DNA of 24,512 nucleotides from positions 1-24,512 of the forward strand of contig URKH01000027.1 in the NCBI GenBank assembly GCA_900548255.1, written 5' to 3'. Below are positions 21,180 to 24,512 of this stretch, piece by piece. A program made the translations under genes and the position numbers. The stretch comes from an uncultured Collinsella sp. (GTDB lineage Bacteria; Actinomycetota; Coriobacteriia; Coriobacteriales; Coriobacteriaceae). Each line of letters starts with the position of its first letter. Position 1 is the first letter of the stretch. The notes beneath the pieces were generated by a model. The model ran no database searches and was not told the origin of the DNA. It saw only the letters and a list, made by a program, of their open reading frames with translations.

Positions 21180-21758
21180 CGCAGGACGTAGGCCCGTAGG
21201 TTGACTACGTCAATACCGCTCATTTACTCTATCGCCCGGGTTCCAAGGGGTCAATTCAATTTAAGAGAGCAGTCATTATCTTTCGCGAATCTGCATGAAC
21301 GCAGCTGGCTATTATCATAATCTACCCGACGAGCAGGGCAATCCATTGGAAGCGTCTTTAGCATACGGGATGAGCATCTACGTCAACTGGCTCTTACCGA
21401 TCTACTGCATGCACACAGTGTGAGAGAGCGACATCGTTAGCAGCACTGTCGTGATTACCGGGCGATTGATCGAGGGGCTCGGGTGCACCGATGGCTGGAT
21501 CGGCATCATGCGATATGGCTGCTTTGAGCGGCTTCTGCATCGGAAGACAAGCACGCCAAACAGTACATACATGAAAAAAGGGCAACACTCTCTTGTAGAA
21601 AGCGCGTCACCCTTAAAGCTCCCACAGAGCTTTTGAATGATAGCTAGGTATGCTACACCATCTCGCAGAGATGCACAGCACCGAGAATCGCTGTTCCCAG
21701 CAGAACAAACACCATGGATGCGACGGTCCAATTGCAATCGGCGTTATTGAAGCTTTCT
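21180..21758. other. Spacer without a convincing gene, upstream side of a terminator
   Basis: I see no recognisable protein. Candidates that I could not support are a plus-strand frame at 21295-21423 (42 codons, hydrophobic C-terminal half, no ribosome binding site) and a minus-strand frame at 21653-21715 (20 codons, hydrophobic). A clear minus-strand terminator at 21574-21614 shows that something transcribed from the right, perhaps the abi gene, ends here. Confidence 0.5.
21574..21614 (-). terminator. Intrinsic terminator, probable 3' end of the abi transcript
   Basis: Minus-strand RNA 21614-21604 pairs over 11 bp with 21588-21578 when G-U pairs are counted (AAGGGUGACGC/GUGUUGCCCUU), loop 15, followed by six T (21579-21574). 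It lies about 145 bases after the abi stop codon. Confidence 0.65.
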
Positions 21759-22664
21759 CTACACCCTGATGTTCATCTCTTTAAACACACTGTATAAGAC
21801 ATCTTGCGCAATTAACCCTTGATAAGCCCTAACAAGCTCACCTAATTCATCAAGCATTGCTTTCGTCTCGTCGTCAGGTAGAACACGGCAGAGCAGGGAG
21901 TACATATCGGAAAACCTTGCCCCTCTTACGACCGCACAATAGAGCCGCTCGTCATGCGCGCAAATATTCCTAAAGCCAGATAGAACTTGAATGACACGAA
22001 GTAGCATTACCGGCTCGAGCCTTTGATTTCTATTTGCGGTTTGGCTGACCAACTTGCAGGCAGCATTTTGCACGCCGCGTTTTTGAAGCTGAAAGAAATG
22101 TGAGATATTGCCAAATGTCAGATCATTCTGAAGAACCCACAAGGGCACTGCACCGTATTTATTCAAATAATGCCTCACAAATGGGCGCATACGCTGCTCG
22201 TTTGATACCTTATCATTCAGCAGTTTTAGCAGTTCAGCAAGATTCTTCGAGTGCTGGTAACCCTTATTGCCTCGAAATGCCTTAGGCACGAGCAAATCAT
22301 TAGACGCAACATAATTATAACGATCCAGGTAGGCATCTGCAGCACGGTATTCATTGCAAAACGAATATACAACGGCGTTCTTAAGTACGGCCTCTGCTCT
22401 TGCAAGACAGGAAAATGTAAGTTGTCTAAGTTCTCTATCGAACAAAAAGAGATCGTAGATGCTCTTGAATGAAGTGCCCTCTCTATAAACATCATCTGAC
22501 GAGGACTGTGCGGCATTTTTATCAAGAAAAGGGCCTTTGTAGCCATTTATAACTGCGTAATAGCTTTCACGCCTCAGGCAATCTACCGTGGTTGCATCAG
22601 TCGCCACCCCACGGCTCTCTAGGAGTTCTATTAGTTGAGCGAAAGTCTTAAACTCTTTTGCCAA
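21759..22664 (-). CDS. Abi_2 (AbiD/AbiF) family abortive infection protein
   Basis: 301 residues. The Abi_2 family pattern is clear: YYAVINGYKGPFLD near the N-terminus (36-48), then FKSIYDLFLFDRELRQLTFSCLARAEAVLKNAVVYSF (66-102). The C-terminal FRNICAHDERLY holds an Rx4H motif (R232, H237) typical of HEPN ribonucleases. Members act in phage defence by abortive infection, presumably through RNA cleavage; the trigger is unknown here. The start is TTG with AGGAG 6 bases upstream (22675-22671). It is the last gene of the right-hand minus-strand cluster and is AT-richer than the core genes. Confidence 0.9.
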   Translation of the reverse strand: MAKEFKTFAQLIELLESRGVATDATTVDCLRRESYYAVINGYKGPFLDKNAAQSSSDDVYREGTSFKSIYDLFLFDRELRQLTFSCLARAEAVLKNAVVYSFCNEYRAADAYLDRYNYVASNDLLVPKAFRGNKGYQHSKNLAELLKLLNDKVSNEQRMRPFVRHYLNKYGAVPLWVLQNDLTFGNISHFFQLQKRGVQNAACKLVSQTANRNQRLEPVMLLRVIQVLSGFRNICAHDERLYCAVVRGARFSDMYSLLCRVLPDDETKAMLDELGELVRAYQGLIAQDVLYSVFKEMNIRV

Positions 22665-22976
22665 AACAAGCTCCTAAAATCAAAGGGCCGTTGCCGGAAG
22701 CCTCCGGACAACGACCCTTCTTTGTCATCGCCTCACTTAGAGTCCACGACGACTGCATCACTGCTGGTATAGTACCCTAAATTAATCGCTAATGCGGTGC
22801 ATACAGGAATTACATTCTATGTTCGGTCAAATCTTTCATGAATCAGCCATTGACCGGGGCCAGCACGCCGAGCCAGCGGCAACTGCTAAGATTCATACAG
22901 AGCCGCCTCCTCGTTAACATGTGGCAGAATTTATCGAGCATAAGCGACTATCTAGTTAAACATAAGACTCCGCAAC
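22665..22976. other. Leader/spacer between the DUF4238 and abi genes
   Basis: 312 bases with no supported gene. It contains the hairpin at 22683-22719 next to the abi ribosome binding site, a weak 7-bp inverted repeat (22824-22830 with 22850-22856), and an AT-rich part near 22770-22800 with a TATACC on the minus strand (22768-22773) that could be a -10 for abi. A 17-codon frame (22843-22896, minus) has GGAGG 9 bases upstream but no other support. Confidence 0.5.
22683..22719 (-). terminator. Hairpin in the abi leader
   Basis: Stem 22683-22698 with 22703-22719 has one mismatch and one bulged base, about 15 pairs, loop AGCC. On the minus strand TTTGATTTT follows, then the abi ribosome binding site 7 bases away. 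It may terminate the upstream DUF4238 transcript or attenuate abi. Confidence 0.6.
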
Positions 22977-23876
22977 CTAAAACCTGGGCTGATATTGCCC
23001 AATTAGTCGTTCTAAGTAGAGGCGATCATTTGCAATCAGAAACTCCCACAACCTGTCGCCGTTCATCAGAACACGGTTAAATGAATCTACTGCATAATCA
23101 GCCAGGTGAGAGATAGAGACGCAACGTTCCTCTTCCAGTCTTTGTCTAAATACGACTGCGTACCGAGGGCTCAACGGGAAGTAAACGCCGCAAGGATTTT
23201 CATCACTCTCGTCCTTCCACTCTGCATGCACGGGAAGTGACGAGGTTATAAACTCAGAGCCTTCTGGCGCTATATAAAACAGACAATCCATGTCGAGCAA
23301 TAAGACAAGTAAATCGTACATTGGCGCGCCCTTATCGAACCTGAACAGCGCTGTATCCAGACAAGCAAGCTCGACAATGGCTTCAAATTCATTCCTGTAG
23401 CCCGCCAAATCCATTTGAGAAATGTCTTTGTCAGAGAAAAAAGCGCTCGACAACAATTCGACGGAGTGAGCGCCAACGTTACCCCTCACCTTGCTCAACC
23501 ATTTAGGATGCCTCGCAATGAGCGATGCGAGCAAAAATGCCAGTCGAGAAATCAACGCGACGCACTCTTCACCTTTTGGCAGTTTTCCGGAATCAAGAAA
23601 ACTGAGCAACGATCGGTAGGAAGGTGCAAGATTGTTCTCGATTTTCCCAAGAGCATCTTCGATGACGCCCTTCTCGATGAATCCGTCATCGCCCTGGGAT
23701 TCACGTCGCCTGACCTCATAGAGGTAGTTTTCTGCACAAACGTTTTCGGGCTTCGTTCGAAAGACGGGTTTCAACCCACCAGCATCGCGCCTTACAACGC
23801 TGAGATAGCCCGAGTCATCGGTAAACGATCTAAGATAAAAACGCGGCACATAGTGCTGATTCTTAACCCCAGGCAC
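22977..23876 (-). CDS. DUF4238 domain protein
   Basis: 299 residues from the GTG at 23876, chosen because GGAGAGGGG ends 7 bases upstream; a TTG at 23894 is also in frame. The N-terminus KNQHYVPRFYLRSFTDD (5-21) is the hallmark of DUF4238, followed by the usual PENVCAENYLYE segment (about 44-55). In the second half, FITSSLPVHAEW resembles the family TSD.P motif. There are no membrane segments. The function of DUF4238 is not established; members are frequent in accessory and defence-rich regions, some regarded as nuclease-like. It starts 76 bp after the DUF6119-type gene and is followed by abi, all on the minus strand. Confidence 0.88.
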   Translation of the reverse strand: MPGVKNQHYVPRFYLRSFTDDSGYLSVVRRDAGGLKPVFRTKPENVCAENYLYEVRRRESQGDDGFIEKGVIEDALGKIENNLAPSYRSLLSFLDSGKLPKGEECVALISRLAFLLASLIARHPKWLSKVRGNVGAHSVELLSSAFFSDKDISQMDLAGYRNEFEAIVELACLDTALFRFDKGAPMYDLLVLLLDMDCLFYIAPEGSEFITSSLPVHAEWKDESDENPCGVYFPLSPRYAVVFRQRLEEERCVSISHLADYAVDSFNRVLMNGDRLWEFLIANDRLYLERLIGQYQPRF

Positions 23877-23952
23877 GAGTACGCCCCTCTCCAATTAACA
23901 AATCAATCAAGAGCAAGAGTTCCCAGCCGGCGACCGATCTAGCAGCAATGAA

Positions 23953-24512
23953 TCAACCGCAATCGGCTCGGACCTCCTTGATTCTCGCCAATGCGACATC
24001 GATGTCCATCGCGGCCAGCTGAGAGCACACGGCATCTAGCGCCACTTTGCTAAAGAATGGAATCTCAGGCCTTACCGCATCATTTTTAGAGATAATCGCA
24101 AAAACGACCTGTTTGACCGAATCCCTTTCCAATTTAAAACAATTAGGTTCGATCTTGTCTAGAACAACCTGTGCGCACTCCCTAAAACTAGGGTCTGCCT
24201 TTACCAAACGAGCCGAGACCAAGCCCTGATTGAACAGATGGCTTAAAGTCGAAGACCCTTGATAATGCTTAACGTGAATGAACGTACCGTCTTTGCATAA
24301 TATGTCACAAAGCTCGACCTGGCTGCCTCGACCGCCGTAGTAAATGGTCTTCTTGTCTAGCAACAACTCGGTCGAGGAATTCATCTCCACGACACGTTGG
24401 TTATACGGGCCCTCATATTCACCCTTAAAATATTCTGGGAATTCCGTTGGGTAAAGCGGAATCTTAGAGAAACGAGATTCAATCGATGATTTGTAGTCAC
24501 CATCAATTCGAT
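23953..24512 (-). CDS. DUF6119/TIGR04141-type sporadically distributed protein (C-terminal part)
   Basis: The frame is open to the window edge, so only the last about 186 codons are present and the start lies outside. Visible: PLYPTEFPEYFKGEYEGPYNQRV, then LLLDKKTIYYGGRGSQVELCDIL, then GTFIHVKHYQGSSTLSHLFNQGLVSARLV. The combination YN...lD...ElCD...IHVKh..gSStLSHLF.QG is what I know from the C-terminus of the family named sporadically distributed protein TIGR04141 (DUF6119). No enzymatic role is established to my knowledge. It is found in mobile and defence-rich DNA, which fits its neighbours. Confidence 0.78.
   Translation of the reverse strand, partial: RIDGDYKSSIESRFSKIPLYPTEFPEYFKGEYEGPYNQRVVEMNSSTELLLDKKTIYYGGRGSQVELCDILCKDGTFIHVKHYQGSSTLSHLFNQGLVSARLVKADPSFRECAQVVLDKIEPNCFKLERDSVKQVVFAIISKNDAVRPEIPFFSKVALDAVCSQLAAMDIDVALARIKEVRADCG

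Noticed and set aside
21402..21737. 111-codon minus-strand frame between abi and its terminator region
   Set aside because: It crosses the terminator at 21574-21614 and has no domain or ribosome binding site.
22843..22896. 17-codon minus-strand frame (MNLSSCRWLGVLAPVNG) with GGAGG upstream
   Set aside because: Too short to support without conservation or expression data. It could be a leader peptide, but nothing else in the sequence argues for it.

Overview
The window looks like a chromosomal segment of a moderately high-GC Gram-positive bacterium of the Coriobacteriia, most likely Collinsella or a close relative. This rests on the sigma-70 factor with an acidic/basic N-terminal block, the style of the IMP dehydrogenase, and the gene order. 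It is inference from memory of these proteins, not a database match. Almost every gene is on the minus strand.

Right-to-left on the minus strand, positions 11768 to about 94 carry one dense information-processing cluster: rimP, nusA, infB, rbfA, nrnA, truB, ribF, dnaG, rpoD. Most junctions overlap or are separated by under 20 bases. A good promoter (TTGCAC, 17 bp, TATAGT) lies upstream of rimP. An intrinsic terminator sits in the short leader between that promoter and the rimP ribosome binding site, which suggests attenuation of the whole operon. The cluster ends in a hairpin after rpoD. nusA carries a small Cys/His tail, and no ylxR gene lies between nusA and infB.

Positions 11854 to 16770 hold leuS (with a very long near-perfect palindrome in its leader), an IMP dehydrogenase gene, and a divergent small ModE/LysR-type winged-helix regulator on the plus strand. 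A 149-bp nested inverted-repeat element (16823-16971) separates this regulator from a convergent gene for a Cys/Met-metabolism PLP-fold protein that appears to have lost its catalytic lysine. Upstream of that is a short SDR/epimerase-like gene broken by an in-frame stop and a frameshift.

From about 18840 the base composition drops and the content becomes accessory. A three-gene toxin-antitoxin-chaperone (TAC) operon (HigB/RelE-like toxin, HigA-like antitoxin with a C-terminal extension, SecB-like chaperone) lies downstream of a perfect 34-bp palindrome. A gene-poor stretch of about 1.4 kb follows, rich in hairpins, inverted repeats and apparently orphan terminators. The window ends in a likely defence cluster, all on the minus strand: a DUF6119/TIGR04141-type protein (cut by the window edge), a DUF4238 protein, and an Abi_2 (AbiD/F) protein with an Rx4H HEPN-type motif.

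The most interesting points are the TAC operon and its operator, the defence cluster, the repeated promoter/terminator-hairpin/ribosome-binding-site layout in leaders, the two long inverted-repeat elements (leuS leader and 16823-16971), and the apparent PLP pseudoenzyme beside a decaying SDR gene.
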